DNA from: Candidatus Bathyarchaeota archaeon
Lineage (GTDB): Archaea; Thermoproteota; Bathyarchaeia; Bathyarchaeales; DTEX01
Assembly: GCA_018396995.1 (NCBI GenBank)
Contig: JAGTQB010000012.1
Coordinates: 1 to 39,706, forward strand
DNA: 39,706 bases
Reading direction: 5' to 3'
The notes beneath the pieces were generated by a model. It did not search any database and was not told the origin of the DNA. It was given only the letters and a program-made list of their open reading frames with translations. The position numbers and the translations under genes are program-made. Shown here piece by piece: positions 1 to 8,560 of the stretch. Numbering within the stretch: position 1 is the stretch's first letter; each line of letters starts with the position of its first letter.

Positions 1-155
1 CAATAGTTGTCCAGTGGCAGAGGAAAGATAACAAGCTCACATACGAAATCCTATACCCATATGAGATGAAGACATCAAACCCAACACCAATGCCCACATG
101 GGAAGAAAAAGAAAAATGGCCAACACTGCAAATAGAGCTAAGATACTCACGTTGA
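1..155 (+). CDS. C-terminal fragment of a probable branched-chain amino-acid ABC transporter substrate-binding protein (5' cut by window edge)
   Basis: An open frame enters from the left edge; the first whole codon is at position 3 and TGA is at 153-155, giving 50 residues. It begins IVVQWQRKDNKLTYEILYPY. A V-Q-W-Q motif followed by a short charged loop and a V/I-L-Y-P strand is how many periplasmic leucine/isoleucine/valine-binding (LivK-type) proteins end, so an extracytoplasmic solute receptor is the best guess. The domain itself is outside the window. It converges with the glycyl radical enzyme gene that ends at 235, and a T-rich stretch follows the stop. Confidence 0.5.
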   Translation, partial: IVVQWQRKDNKLTYEILYPYEMKTSNPTPMPTWEEKEKWPTLQIELRYSR

Positions 156-170
156 AATGTAACGTCATCC

Positions 171-182
171 CTTTCCTTTTTT
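171..182 (+). terminator. T-tract terminator after the partial solute-binding gene
   Basis: About 16 bases after the TGA at 155 the sequence becomes a pyrimidine tract ending in six T. Archaeal RNA polymerase terminates at T-runs without needing a hairpin. The convergent gene ends at 235, so a stop here would limit readthrough. Assigned from base composition alone. Confidence 0.35.
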
Positions 183-234
183 ATATACAGAGTTTTAAAG
201 GCGACAAGGATAAAAATGGAGGGACAAGTTAACC

Positions 235-2847
235 TTAGTATACATCATGCATTGTTCGGGCTATAATCTCGTCCTGGACGCTTGGTGGTAAATCAACGAA
301 GTATGCGCTGTAGCCTGCTACCCTCACCACTAGGTGTCTATATTTCTCTGGGTTCCTTTTCGCCTCTATCAATTCCTCCGGGCTATGAATGTTGAACTGA
401 ATATGCCATCCACCACGCCTAAAGAACGTCTTCACCAAAGCGGCAAGTTTTTCAAGCTTTTCACGAGTATTTAGCATTGTCTTGTTGATCTTAACATTTA
501 ATGGGCCGCCCGCTAAACGCCAGTAGCTAACTTTTGTTGCTGAGGAGATGAGGGCTGTGGGCCCCTTTCTATCCATTCCAGGCATCGCTGAAGAAGCTCC
601 GTCATTGACTGGCGTGTAGGCCAATCTTCCATTAGGCAGCGCTCCAACGACTCTTCCATGAACAATATGTCCAGTTGCAGCGCCCTTAAATGTGAATGGT
701 TTACACCCAGTAAAGGGATCCGATCTTTTTTGCAGGATTTCTTGAGTCTTCTCCCAAATTAATGTATGAATGTCGTCTACATAGGGGTCATCATTACCAT
801 ACTTCGGAGCGTTTAAGCACATCTGCCTTACATCTTCATACCCTTCCCAATTAGCCTTAAGGGCTTCTAAAAGCTGTTCCATAGTTACTTTCTTTGTATC
901 GAAGACTAGATATTTGATTGCGGCAAGGCTATCGGCGACGTCAACTGTACCACGATCACCAAACCATATAGTCATCGCGTCAGGATAAGGTGCACTTCCC
1001 TCCAATATCGGTTCACCTTTGGCTAAAGTATATTCAAAATGCATGGCTGCTCCGAGAGCGCTGTGAATGTGGTTAGGCGATAAGTGGAGGGAGAGCCTAT
1101 GAACAAGATAATCCTTCCACATCTTTTCAGCAAAGTAGTCTACCTGCTTTAGAAAAGCATCTATAAATTGCTCAATAGAGGTGAACTTTGTAACATCACC
1201 CGTCTGCAATCCAAGTTGCTTTCCCGTGCGGGGGTCAAATCCGTTATACAAAGTTACTTCAAATATTTTTGCTAAGTTGAGATTAAATGTGCCTGTAGCA
1301 TGCATGCTGCATGTCAAGTGATAGCCAAGACAGCCGCTTGCTATCCAATCAACCGCATCCTTTGGCGGAACGCCACGCTCCAGATATCGAGCTGTGCCAA
1401 GCTTATCGTTCAAGAAAGCTGGGTTACCGCCACCATAATCTCTATTACATTCCAGAGCATAAATTAAAAACTCGTCGCTCATGTTCTCATGCCAACGTAG
1501 GTACACTGCTGGCTCCGATAGCTTAAGCTGCCGCATAACCTCCAATATTAGGCATGAAAGTTCATTAGTAACGTCATTTCCATTCTCGTCGGCACCACCA
1601 ATGGTAATATGGGGCAATAATGTGCCCGGTGCATGTCTAACATCTCTTCTTTCTGGGTCAAACGCTTCAAATGTGCGGGTCTTTATAAAGAAGAGGGCGA
1701 GCAGCTCCGCAGCCTGTTCTCGCGTCAACCTTCCTTCTCTTACGTCCTTTTCATAATAGGGCCATAACTCCTTATCAAGCCTGCCAATAGAGCTATCCCT
1801 CGAATATGGATTCTCTTTAAATAATACGAGCCTTAAGAAGTGAACCGCCTGAAGGGCTTCCCAGAAGCTCCTCGGCGGATTTGCTGGAACCCACTCACAA
1901 ATCTCAGCTATTTTCTCAAGTTCCCTCTTTCTTAAAGGATCAGATTCTTTTTTAGCCATCTCTCTAGCTAGCTCAGCATGTTTCTTAGCCCATTTAATGA
2001 CCGCTTCGCAAACAATTATTATTGACTTTGCCAGAATATACCTTTCACAAACCTCGCGTGGAGGCGCTGGTCTACCAGCATTCTCCTCCTCTATTTCAGC
2101 AATTACTCTCTTTGCTTGCTCAATGATGTGATTAAGGCCATAATGTATTACTTTAAGGCGGAAGTGTGGTGCTCCTCCAACACCCATCGGGGATGTAGGT
2201 CCATTAAAGAAGCCAAATATACCACATTCTAAATCAGTATCAGCTCTTAACGGCAGACCCTCAAGAACCATTGCGCGATCCATAAGTAGGTCTAAATGAT
2301 CCTCTCCAAGGAGATCCTGCCTAAGTTTATTCGCAAAATCCGGAGCCACCTTGTCAGACCAGTATTTTGCATCCTCCAATAACAGTTGTCTATCTTCATC
2401 CGTCATTATGAACCTAGCACGTTCACTCGCTTTATTGTCTATAACTCCCTCCTCAAGGGCCTTTAAAATCCGTTTGGGAAACATGGCTGCTATGACATCA
2501 GCTCCTCGGAGATATTTAGTGGGGGAGCCGACAATTAACTCATCCTCCCATATCTTTACGGGAGCCTCCTCTAATATTTTTGCAACTGCCTTCGCCCACC
2601 TTAGGGTGAGTGGTTCACCCTCAGTCTCCTTCCAAGACTTAGTGAATGACAATGAGGACTCGGGGCATAGGTGGACAGGGGCTTCCTCCCAAGCTTTTAA
2701 ACGCTTTTGCACTCTGGGCGTCAAAACATTAATTCTCTTTATCTCTTCGATAGTTTTCCTCCAAACCTCTTCCCTCTTCTCCCTACTTAATGCAGCGATA
2801 TCTAAGCCATTAAGCGGCCCTCTACCAACAGAGACTATTTTCTCCAT
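235..2847 (-). CDS. Glycyl radical enzyme, PflD / pyruvate formate-lyase-like
   Basis: A 870-residue protein of the PFL/glycyl radical enzyme family. An N-terminal PFL domain covers most of the length, and the C-terminal radical loop RVAGYSAYF carries the radical Gly845 followed by the typical QDEIIART tail. The thiyl-radical cysteine is Cys506 in ASGCLGYH. Many C-O and C-N lyases of the family (glycerol dehydratase, choline TMA-lyase) have GCxE here; this protein has Gly two residues after Cys, so the substrate is unlikely to be diol or choline. Such enzymes are oxygen-sensitive and need a radical-SAM activase; none is visible in the window, but the downstream side is cut at 1. I start at ATG 2847, six bases after GGTGAGG, rather than at GTG 2862. 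The substrate is unknown. Confidence 0.88.
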   Translation of the reverse strand: MEKIVSVGRGPLNGLDIAALSREKREEVWRKTIEEIKRINVLTPRVQKRLKAWEEAPVHLCPESSLSFTKSWKETEGEPLTLRWAKAVAKILEEAPVKIWEDELIVGSPTKYLRGADVIAAMFPKRILKALEEGVIDNKASERARFIMTDEDRQLLLEDAKYWSDKVAPDFANKLRQDLLGEDHLDLLMDRAMVLEGLPLRADTDLECGIFGFFNGPTSPMGVGGAPHFRLKVIHYGLNHIIEQAKRVIAEIEEENAGRPAPPREVCERYILAKSIIIVCEAVIKWAKKHAELAREMAKKESDPLRKRELEKIAEICEWVPANPPRSFWEALQAVHFLRLVLFKENPYSRDSSIGRLDKELWPYYEKDVREGRLTREQAAELLALFFIKTRTFEAFDPERRDVRHAPGTLLPHITIGGADENGNDVTNELSCLILEVMRQLKLSEPAVYLRWHENMSDEFLIYALECNRDYGGGNPAFLNDKLGTARYLERGVPPKDAVDWIASGCLGYHLTCSMHATGTFNLNLAKIFEVTLYNGFDPRTGKQLGLQTGDVTKFTSIEQFIDAFLKQVDYFAEKMWKDYLVHRLSLHLSPNHIHSALGAAMHFEYTLAKGEPILEGSAPYPDAMTIWFGDRGTVDVADSLAAIKYLVFDTKKVTMEQLLEALKANWEGYEDVRQMCLNAPKYGNDDPYVDDIHTLIWEKTQEILQKRSDPFTGCKPFTFKGAATGHIVHGRVVGALPNGRLAYTPVNDGASSAMPGMDRKGPTALISSATKVSYWRLAGGPLNVKINKTMLNTREKLEKLAALVKTFFRRGGWHIQFNIHSPEELIEAKRNPEKYRHLVVRVAGYSAYFVDLPPSVQDEIIARTMHDVY

Positions 2848-2862
2848 TACTTTCCTCACCAC

Positions 2863-3132
2863 TTAACTAAATTTAAGATACTTTGCACTAATATCTGTTT
2901 GCTAAGTTTTTCCTCGATTACAAATAAGTTAAAACGATTGTTTTGAATATATTATAGAAGAGAGATTAGGATTAGCCGAAGAAAAGTTAAAAATTTTTAA
3001 GGGCAGGATAGTAATTGACCAAAAAGAATTCTTTAGGGGGATTTTAAGCGAACATTCTAGGCAATCCCTAACTAAAATAAAACAAAATAAAATTGTTAAA
3101 AGGATGAAGAGAGGGGTTCCATTTTCACGCTT
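2863..3132. other. AT-rich spacer with an open frame but no start
   Basis: About 270 bases lie between the glycyl radical enzyme start and the stop of the small winged-helix gene. The minus-strand promoter of the enzyme should be here; rc of roughly 2868-2880 reads as a TATA-like AT stretch. On the plus strand a frame is open from 2933 and continues to 3421. Its first third reads like protein (EERLGLAEEKLKIF...), but it has no upstream start codon or SD and then runs antisense through the winged-helix gene. I regard it as spacer or a decayed gene. Confidence 0.3.
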
Positions 3133-3303
3133 CTACTTAAGTTTGTACTTGCCCTCAGCGGTTTTCTCTACTTTTCCTTCTTTAATTAGCCTCGTTAATT
3201 GGCCTTTTACGATGCCCGGTTTAGAACCTGTTGCCTTAACTAAATCCTCAACAGTCTTGGCACCAGCTTTTAGCTCTTCAAGGATCTTTGCCTTAACGCT
3301 CAT
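3133..3303 (-). CDS. 56-aa winged-helix DNA-binding protein
   Basis: The protein begins MSVKAKILEELKAG and folds as a single compact helix-turn-helix with a beta wing: helix 1 (2-12), helix 2 (17-24, TVEDLVKATG), recognition helix (27-38, KPGIVKGQLTRLI) and a wing ending in EGKVEKTAEGKYKLK. It has no effector domain, so it may bind DNA directly or work as a small dimeric repressor. ATG 3303 has GGGGGAT six bases upstream and a TTTATAAA element about 40 bases upstream. The longer GTG start at 3324 would lie almost on that TATA. It stands alone, pointing away from radA. Confidence 0.65.
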   Translation of the reverse strand: MSVKAKILEELKAGAKTVEDLVKATGSKPGIVKGQLTRLIKEGKVEKTAEGKYKLK

Positions 3304-3551
3304 GGATTTATCCCCCTTACCCACTTTATTGATTTATAAATGGATAAATAAAACTTTTTCGGTCATCAAAATTCAAAAAAATGGATTTATAATCCTATTA
3401 AAAATGTCCAATAAGTATTAGAGACAAAAATATGGCATTATTCATATATTTAAATTTTATGGTGTGGAGAATATCATGTGATTGCAACAGAGCTAGTGCA
3501 CTAATAAAATAAGCTTATATTGACTAGAGAAGTAAATTTATTGAGTAAGAA

Positions 3552-4550
3552 ATGTATGCAAGTGAAATTGAAAGTGAGAGGAGACGATACTTAAGTATTG
3601 AGGAGGTTCCAGGCGTAACCCCTTCTATAGCCGAGAAACTTCGTGAACTCGGCTTTAATACTGTTGAAGCCCTTGCGATGGCAACTGTACGTGAACTCGA
3701 GCAGGCGGGTTTAAGCGAGAAGAAGGCACTTGAGATAATTAGCGCTGCAAGATCATCAATTATGCTGAATTTTATGCGTGCTGATGAATTATTAGAGAGG
3801 AGAAAGAATGTGCTCAAGGTTACTACTGGAAGCAGGAAACTTGATGAACTTTTGGGTGGCGGGCTTGAAACTCAGACAATAACAGAGTTTTATGGCGAGT
3901 ACGGTACAGGTAAAAGTCAAATCGCTCACCAGGCATGCGTTAACGTTCAATTGCCGCCGGAGAAAGGAGGGCTTGGCGGCGGAGCTCTTTATATTGATAC
4001 AGAGAATACCTTTAGACCAGAACGAATAGTCCAAATGGCGAAGTTTAGGGGGCTAGACCCACAAAAAGTCGTCAAAAATATAATTTGGGCTGAGGCTTAT
4101 ACATCAGATCACCAGATGTATCTTCTGGAAAACGCTGACAAAATAATTAAAGAGAATAATATACGTCTAATAGTAATTGACTCACTTACAGCACATTTTA
4201 GGAGCGAGTATATTGGCCGCGAGAACTTGGCATTAAGGCAGCAGAAACTTAACCAACATCTGCATAAACTCATTAGATTAGCAAGGGCATTTAATGCAGT
4301 CGCGTTGGTGACAAATCAGGTTATGTCTAGTCCAGAGGCATTCTTCTCAGAGACGATACGGCCAATAGGCGGGCACATAGTCGCCCACACTAGCCACACA
4401 AGAATATTTTTGAGGAAGGGAGCTAAGGGGCCGATAAGGATAGCGCGGCTCGTTTCAAGTCCGCATCTTCCAGAGGGCGAGTGCGTATTTAAGATAACAG
4501 AGAATGGCATAGAGGATGTTACAGAAGAAGATAGAGTTGAGTATGGATAG
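3552..4550 (+). CDS. radA: DNA repair and recombination protein RadA
   Basis: A 332-residue archaeal RecA/Rad51 recombinase. Residues about 15-70 form the N-terminal helix-hairpin-helix domain ([18 protein letters not shown]). The ATPase core follows, with Walker A GEYGTGKS (115-122) and Walker B LIVIDS. The DNA-binding loop region ([10 protein letters not shown], then [10 protein letters not shown]) and the basic C-terminal RIFLRKG are intact. RadA polymerises on single-stranded DNA and drives strand exchange in homologous recombination. Length and motifs are normal. A CTTATATT element about 35 bases upstream is the likely promoter. The stop overlaps the start of the next gene, so the two are probably co-transcribed. 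Confidence 0.97.
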   Translation: MYASEIESERRRYLSIEEVPGVTPSIAEKLRELGFNTVEALAMATVRELEQAGLSEKKALEIISAARSSIMLNFMRADELLERRKNVLKVTTGSRKLDELLGGGLETQTITEFYGEYGTGKSQIAHQACVNVQLPPEKGGLGGGALYIDTENTFRPERIVQMAKFRGLDPQKVVKNIIWAEAYTSDHQMYLLENADKIIKENNIRLIVIDSLTAHFRSEYIGRENLALRQQKLNQHLHKLIRLARAFNAVALVTNQVMSSPEAFFSETIRPIGGHIVAHTSHTRIFLRKGAKGPIRIARLVSSPHLPEGECVFKITENGIEDVTEEDRVEYG

Positions 4551-4908
4551 AAGTGGTATACCAAAACAGTTATTAAATGATTTCTTTAAGGCCGTATCAG
4601 ATAAAAAGTTTAGTGAAGCGGAAAAGATTCTTCAGGAGATAGAAGGGAAAGTGGAAAGCGAAAGCGAATTTAGACGCGGCTTCATTCAGGGACTTAAGGG
4701 CATACTTTACATGAGCCGATCCAATGAGCAGTACACATTTCTGAGCACGCTCAACTTAGACAATATTGACTTATTGAGAGAATACTATGAGGAGTTTTTG
4801 GAGAACTCCAAGAAAAAACTGCGCCCTAACTATGATAAGGGATATTTTTTAGCGCTAGCGGAATATATTCATTTTTTATTAAAAAATGTCGAATTTAGGA
4901 AGGAGTAG
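4543..4908 (+). CDS. Uncharacterised 121-aa protein translationally coupled to radA
   Basis: ATG 4543 overlaps the end of radA by eight bases (ATGGATAG), a layout typical of translational coupling. The product is soluble and helical: [20 protein letters not shown] forms a charged helix, followed by a conserved-looking [14 protein letters not shown] and [19 protein letters not shown] see no catalytic motif, metal ligand or membrane segment. The repeat-like helices could form a small TPR-like bundle. Position suggests, but does not prove, a role with RadA. It ends two bases from the convergent EMC6-like gene. Confidence 0.75.
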   Translation: MDRSGIPKQLLNDFFKAVSDKKFSEAEKILQEIEGKVESESEFRRGFIQGLKGILYMSRSNEQYTFLSTLNLDNIDLLREYYEEFLENSKKKLRPNYDKGYFLALAEYIHFLLKNVEFRKE

Positions 4909-4909
4909 T

Positions 4910-5170
4910 TTAAGAGAAGAGAGTGTAAAAGAGAATCCAGAAGAAGATCCAGGATGCCAAATATATCTCAATGCCAGTTCTTGTAATGATTGATGACTTA
5001 CTAACCTTCGTGATAAAGACCTGCTTCAAAATTTTATCACTGATTAAATAAATAGCTATGCATAGTACTATTCCAGAGAAAATATTAGTGATTTTCAGGG
5101 CTGTGCATAGAGCGGCGGATAAGATGCCAAGGCCGAGCTTAATCCAATAAATAAGGTTTAAAGGCTCCAT
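4910..5170 (-). CDS. Small membrane protein, archaeal EMC6 / Rab5-interacting-factor-like
   Basis: An 86-residue protein with three hydrophobic helices at about 5-25 (LIYWIKLGLGILSAALCTAL), 30-46 (IFSGIVLCIAIYLISDK) and 70-86 (YLASWIFFWILFYTLF), separated by a short Lys/Ser loop. The YWIKLGLGILSA start, the G-I-V middle helix and the W-I-F-F-W-I-L end match my recollection of the archaeal EMC6-like family, related to a subunit of the eukaryotic ER membrane protein complex that inserts membrane proteins. This is pattern recognition; a profile search would settle it. Its start lies 29 bases from the divergent rqcH start. Confidence 0.65.
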   Translation of the reverse strand: MEPLNLIYWIKLGLGILSAALCTALKITNIFSGIVLCIAIYLISDKILKQVFITKVSKSSIITRTGIEIYLASWIFFWILFYTLFS

Positions 5171-5199
5171 TTAATATCAATCCTTCCTGATGAAGTCTT

Positions 5200-7194
5200 A
5201 TGAATGAAATGAGTAGCTTCGACATAGCTGCTGTTACAGCAGAGCTCAATAAAATTATTAGAGGCTCTCGAATAAATAAGATTTACCAGGTAGATCCAAG
5301 AACTTTGTTGATTAAGCTCCGTGGTCAAGGTGAGACTTTCAACCTTTTGATAGAGGCTGGTAGGAGAATTCACATAACAGTCTATGAGGTTGAGAAGACC
5401 AAGAAGCCGCCTAGCTTTTGCATGGCCCTCAGAAAATATTTGGAGAACGGTGTTATTGAGGATATCTACCAACATGATTTTGAACGAATAGTTGAGATAC
5501 AAATTAGATGCGGGGGACAGAAATATAAGCTTATAGCAGAGATTTTTAAGAGGGGAAACATTATACTTGTTGACTCAGAGAACAAGATATTACATGCGCT
5601 TTCTTATCAAAGGATGAAAGATAGGAATATTATACGTGGCGAAACATATAAGCACCCGCCCCAAAGGGGGTTAGATCCTGGAAAAGTGGGGCCAGAAGAT
5701 CTTTATAGGCTCAGAGATTTCGGTGAGATAGAAGCTGTCAAAGGGCTAACGAGACTCCTAGGAATAAGCGGCTCCTATGCCGAAGAGATCCTTTTTAGGG
5801 CTGGCATTAATAAGACTAAACAATGCTCATCACTAAGTGATGAAGAAGTAAAAGCATTATTCAACAGCATGAGTAGAATACTACACGAGATTAAAGCTGG
5901 TAATTATGAGCCATGTATAATCGTTGATGAGAATGGAGACTGGGTTGGTGCGGCGCCCTTCATGTTAAAGAAGTATTCAGCCTACAACATTATTAGGATG
6001 GAGACATTTAACAGGGCTCTTGATGAATATTATGCAAGGACTATATCCCAAGAGAGAGCTAGAACTCTTGAGGAGAAAGCTAAGCAGGAGATAACTAGAC
6101 TGGAGAAGGTTCTTGATGAACAAAAAAGAAAACTTGAGGAACTTGAAGAAAAGGCTCACGCCTACCGCCAGATTGGGGATATAATTTACAGTCACTTACA
6201 TGAACTCAACTCGTTGATAGAAAGGATTATGCATGAGAAGAGGAGTGGAAAGGAGTGGAAAGATATCATTGCGGGATTACTTAGAGAGAAGGAAGATGGT
6301 ATAACTCCCTCCACGTACTTCATGTCTCTGGATCCGAATACATTAACACTTAAGGTCTCAGTTGAAGGACAATCGTTCAACCTAAATCTCAAGGCGCACG
6401 CCCAAGATGAAGCCAACAAATATTATGAGGGGGCTAAGAAAGTTGAAGAAAAAATTAAGGGAGTAAGGAGGGCTATTGAGGAGACTATTAAGAAGATTGA
6501 GGAGATTAGGGCTGAGACAATTGAAAGCATTGAGGAGTCGCCTCCATTAAAGCCAGCTAGGAAGAAAGAATGGTATGAAAAATTCCGGTGGTTCTACTCC
6601 TCCGAGGGCTTCCTTGTTATAGGCGGGAGGGATGCGTCAACAAATGAGACGCTAATACGCAAGTACATGGAGGACCATGACATAGTCTTCCATGCAGATG
6701 TCCCGGGATCGCCATTCACCTTAATTAAAACTTATGGGAAAGAGCCGGGTGAGGAAACAATGTTTGAGGCTGCGCAATTTACGGCATCATACTCCCGGGC
6801 GTGGAGGGAGAAGTTTAGGGCGATAGATGTTTATTGGGTTAAGCCGGAGCAGGTCAGCAAGACGCCGCCCTCAGGACAGTATTTACCGATGGGATCCTTC
6901 ATGATATATGGGGCCAGAAACTACGTTAAGAATGTTCCTCTGGAGGTGGCTATAGGCGTGAAGATGAAAAACGGCGAGCTAAAGATTATTGGCGGACCCT
7001 TAAGCGCCATCTCAAAACAGACAAAAATCTATGTGAGAATAGTTCCTGGGAACATGACCAGTGGGAAACTGGCTAAAATCATTAGGGGGAAATTGGCCAG
7101 CATGGTTCCCCCAGAGGAGCGTAAAACGATCCTAAGAATACCGCTAGAGGATATTCAAGCATTCATACCCCTAGGTCATGGAGAAATCGCTTAA
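5200..7194 (+). CDS. rqcH: RqcH / NEMF-Rqc2 homologue (NFACT ribosome-quality-control factor)
   Basis: A 664-residue NFACT protein. The order is NFACT-N (1-260), a helical linker, a coiled coil (about 285-330, rich in E/K/R, and again near 410-445), and the C-terminal NFACT-R domain starting near 455 (WYEKFRWFYSSEGFLVIGGRDASTNE). These proteins bind 60S/50S subunits with stalled peptidyl-tRNA and add C-terminal alanine or CAT tails. The tRNA-contact pair is usually Asp-Arg in a DRIV motif; here it is Glu95-Arg96 (DFERIVEI). ATG 5209 is an equally good start. A TTTAATAT element around 5168-5176 sits 25-30 bases upstream, inside the first codons of the divergent membrane gene. Confidence 0.92.
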   Translation: MNEMSSFDIAAVTAELNKIIRGSRINKIYQVDPRTLLIKLRGQGETFNLLIEAGRRIHITVYEVEKTKKPPSFCMALRKYLENGVIEDIYQHDFERIVEIQIRCGGQKYKLIAEIFKRGNIILVDSENKILHALSYQRMKDRNIIRGETYKHPPQRGLDPGKVGPEDLYRLRDFGEIEAVKGLTRLLGISGSYAEEILFRAGINKTKQCSSLSDEEVKALFNSMSRILHEIKAGNYEPCIIVDENGDWVGAAPFMLKKYSAYNIIRMETFNRALDEYYARTISQERARTLEEKAKQEITRLEKVLDEQKRKLEELEEKAHAYRQIGDIIYSHLHELNSLIERIMHEKRSGKEWKDIIAGLLREKEDGITPSTYFMSLDPNTLTLKVSVEGQSFNLNLKAHAQDEANKYYEGAKKVEEKIKGVRRAIEETIKKIEEIRAETIESIEESPPLKPARKKEWYEKFRWFYSSEGFLVIGGRDASTNETLIRKYMEDHDIVFHADVPGSPFTLIKTYGKEPGEETMFEAAQFTASYSRAWREKFRAIDVYWVKPEQVSKTPPSGQYLPMGSFMIYGARNYVKNVPLEVAIGVKMKNGELKIIGGPLSAISKQTKIYVRIVPGNMTSGKLAKIIRGKLASMVPPEERKTILRIPLEDIQAFIPLGHGEIA

Positions 7195-7259
7195 TGGCGG
7201 AAACGTTAATAACTGTTATCTCGGTCTACATTATTATTCAATATTGTTTGGGATAGATA

Positions 7260-8492
7260 ATGGTTGATATCTGGCTCCCCTATGGAAAGACTGAAGTGCA
7301 TGCCAGGATATCCAGCGAGAACCTAATGGAGATAGCCGAAGTGCATAGGGAGCCGGGTCTCGGAGATGCCGCTAAGGAGATTGAGAAGGCAATAGAGGGG
7401 GCAACGCTTCCAGATATAATGTCGAGAGCCGTGCAGCTAGGCGGCAAAATAGTGCTAGCTTTAAACGTCCCAGAGATAAACTTGGCTAAATATGTAGTTT
7501 CTTCCGTTATAAGGGTTGCTGAAAAAGTTGGTGTGAAGATTGCAGACTTAGTAGTGTTGCACATGAAAAATTCTTTCATACATGGCATCACCCATAACTT
7601 TGAAGGAATTTCACCCTTAGGGGTGAATATAGTTACACATGACCCCTTTAATGGTAACATATATATTTGCGATATTGGAAGTGGGGTGAAGGTCTACCTG
7701 AACAGAACTTTTTACGAGGCAAACGCCAAGATAGTAGCAAGTACCTTTGAGCCGAATCCATACACTTTATATAACTGCTGTGAGAGTGGATTAACTTTTG
7801 GTTTAACAGGAATAGAGACAATAAAAGGTATCCTAAATTCAATCTTAGATTTGGAGGATCTCCAGGAGAGACTGTTTAATGAAGCTATTGAAGTCGCAAA
7901 GATCGCCAAAATAGATTTTAGCATAAGCATTGTAAGAAGTTTTTCTGGAGAGGTTATTAAATGCTTTGCTGGTGAGCCAGAAGAAACATTGCATGGGAGC
8001 TTAAATGTAGCTGACTCATTATATAAAGTGTCTTTCACGGGGAGGCCTGATGTAATTATTATCAGCCCCGGTGGCGCTCCATTTGATAATAACCTTCTCA
8101 GCGCCTGCGGTTGTCTAGAAAATGCGATTAAGATTGTGAAAAAGAATGGGTTTGTAATTCTTGTTGCAGAGTGCTCAGAGGGTTATGGGGAGACTGGTTT
8201 TCACCAAATGGTTAAGAGAGTTAGGGGAGATTTAAAAATATTAGAGGAGGTTTTAAGGAGCGACTTTAATGTAAATGGCTTTATATTTTATCGGTTCCTT
8301 AGAGCCCTTAAAAAGGCTAATCTAGCTATGGTCTCAGCAGTGCCAGATTACTATGCTTCAGAGATACCCGGGCTAAAGATTTTCAGGTCCGTAAACGATG
8401 CTTTAAACAACGCCTTAAGCAAACTAGGAGCTAAAGCTAAAATAACCGTGGTCCCTCATGGAAACTTTATAATCCCGGTTATCAAAGAATAG
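7260..8492 (+). CDS. Divergent LarA-like (DUF2088) nickel-racemase family protein
   Basis: A 410-residue protein that matches LarA lactate-racemase relatives in general plan: an N-terminal substrate-domain half with GITH (His112) and THD (His127-Asp128), and a C-terminal half with DVIIISPGGAPFDNNLL and a KNGFVILVAEC strand. In LarA a second catalytic His and the Lys that carries the nickel-pincer cofactor lie in a PH-x-AGFSGG-x-K segment. Here that stretch reads EPNPYTLYNCCESGLTF, with Asn for His and no matching Lys, so racemase activity with that cofactor looks unlikely. It follows rqcH by 65 bases on the same strand. Function unknown; the family assignment is moderately sure. Confidence 0.6.
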   Translation: MVDIWLPYGKTEVHARISSENLMEIAEVHREPGLGDAAKEIEKAIEGATLPDIMSRAVQLGGKIVLALNVPEINLAKYVVSSVIRVAEKVGVKIADLVVLHMKNSFIHGITHNFEGISPLGVNIVTHDPFNGNIYICDIGSGVKVYLNRTFYEANAKIVASTFEPNPYTLYNCCESGLTFGLTGIETIKGILNSILDLEDLQERLFNEAIEVAKIAKIDFSISIVRSFSGEVIKCFAGEPEETLHGSLNVADSLYKVSFTGRPDVIIISPGGAPFDNNLLSACGCLENAIKIVKKNGFVILVAECSEGYGETGFHQMVKRVRGDLKILEEVLRSDFNVNGFIFYRFLRALKKANLAMVSAVPDYYASEIPGLKIFRSVNDALNNALSKLGAKAKITVVPHGNFIIPVIKE

Positions 8493-8560
8493 AAATATTC
8501 TTTTTAAATTGAAAATATAAGTAAGTTTGGGGATAAGGTAATTAAGACGCCGGGTCCGAT

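Noticed and set aside
2933-3110. Protein-like open frame in the spacer after the glycyl radical enzyme
   Set aside because: No start codon or SD, and it continues antisense through another gene. Possibly a decayed gene, but not supported.
3104-3421. 105-aa plus-strand frame with membrane-like character
   Set aside because: It is antisense to the winged-helix gene, whose SD, TATA and coherent fold are stronger.
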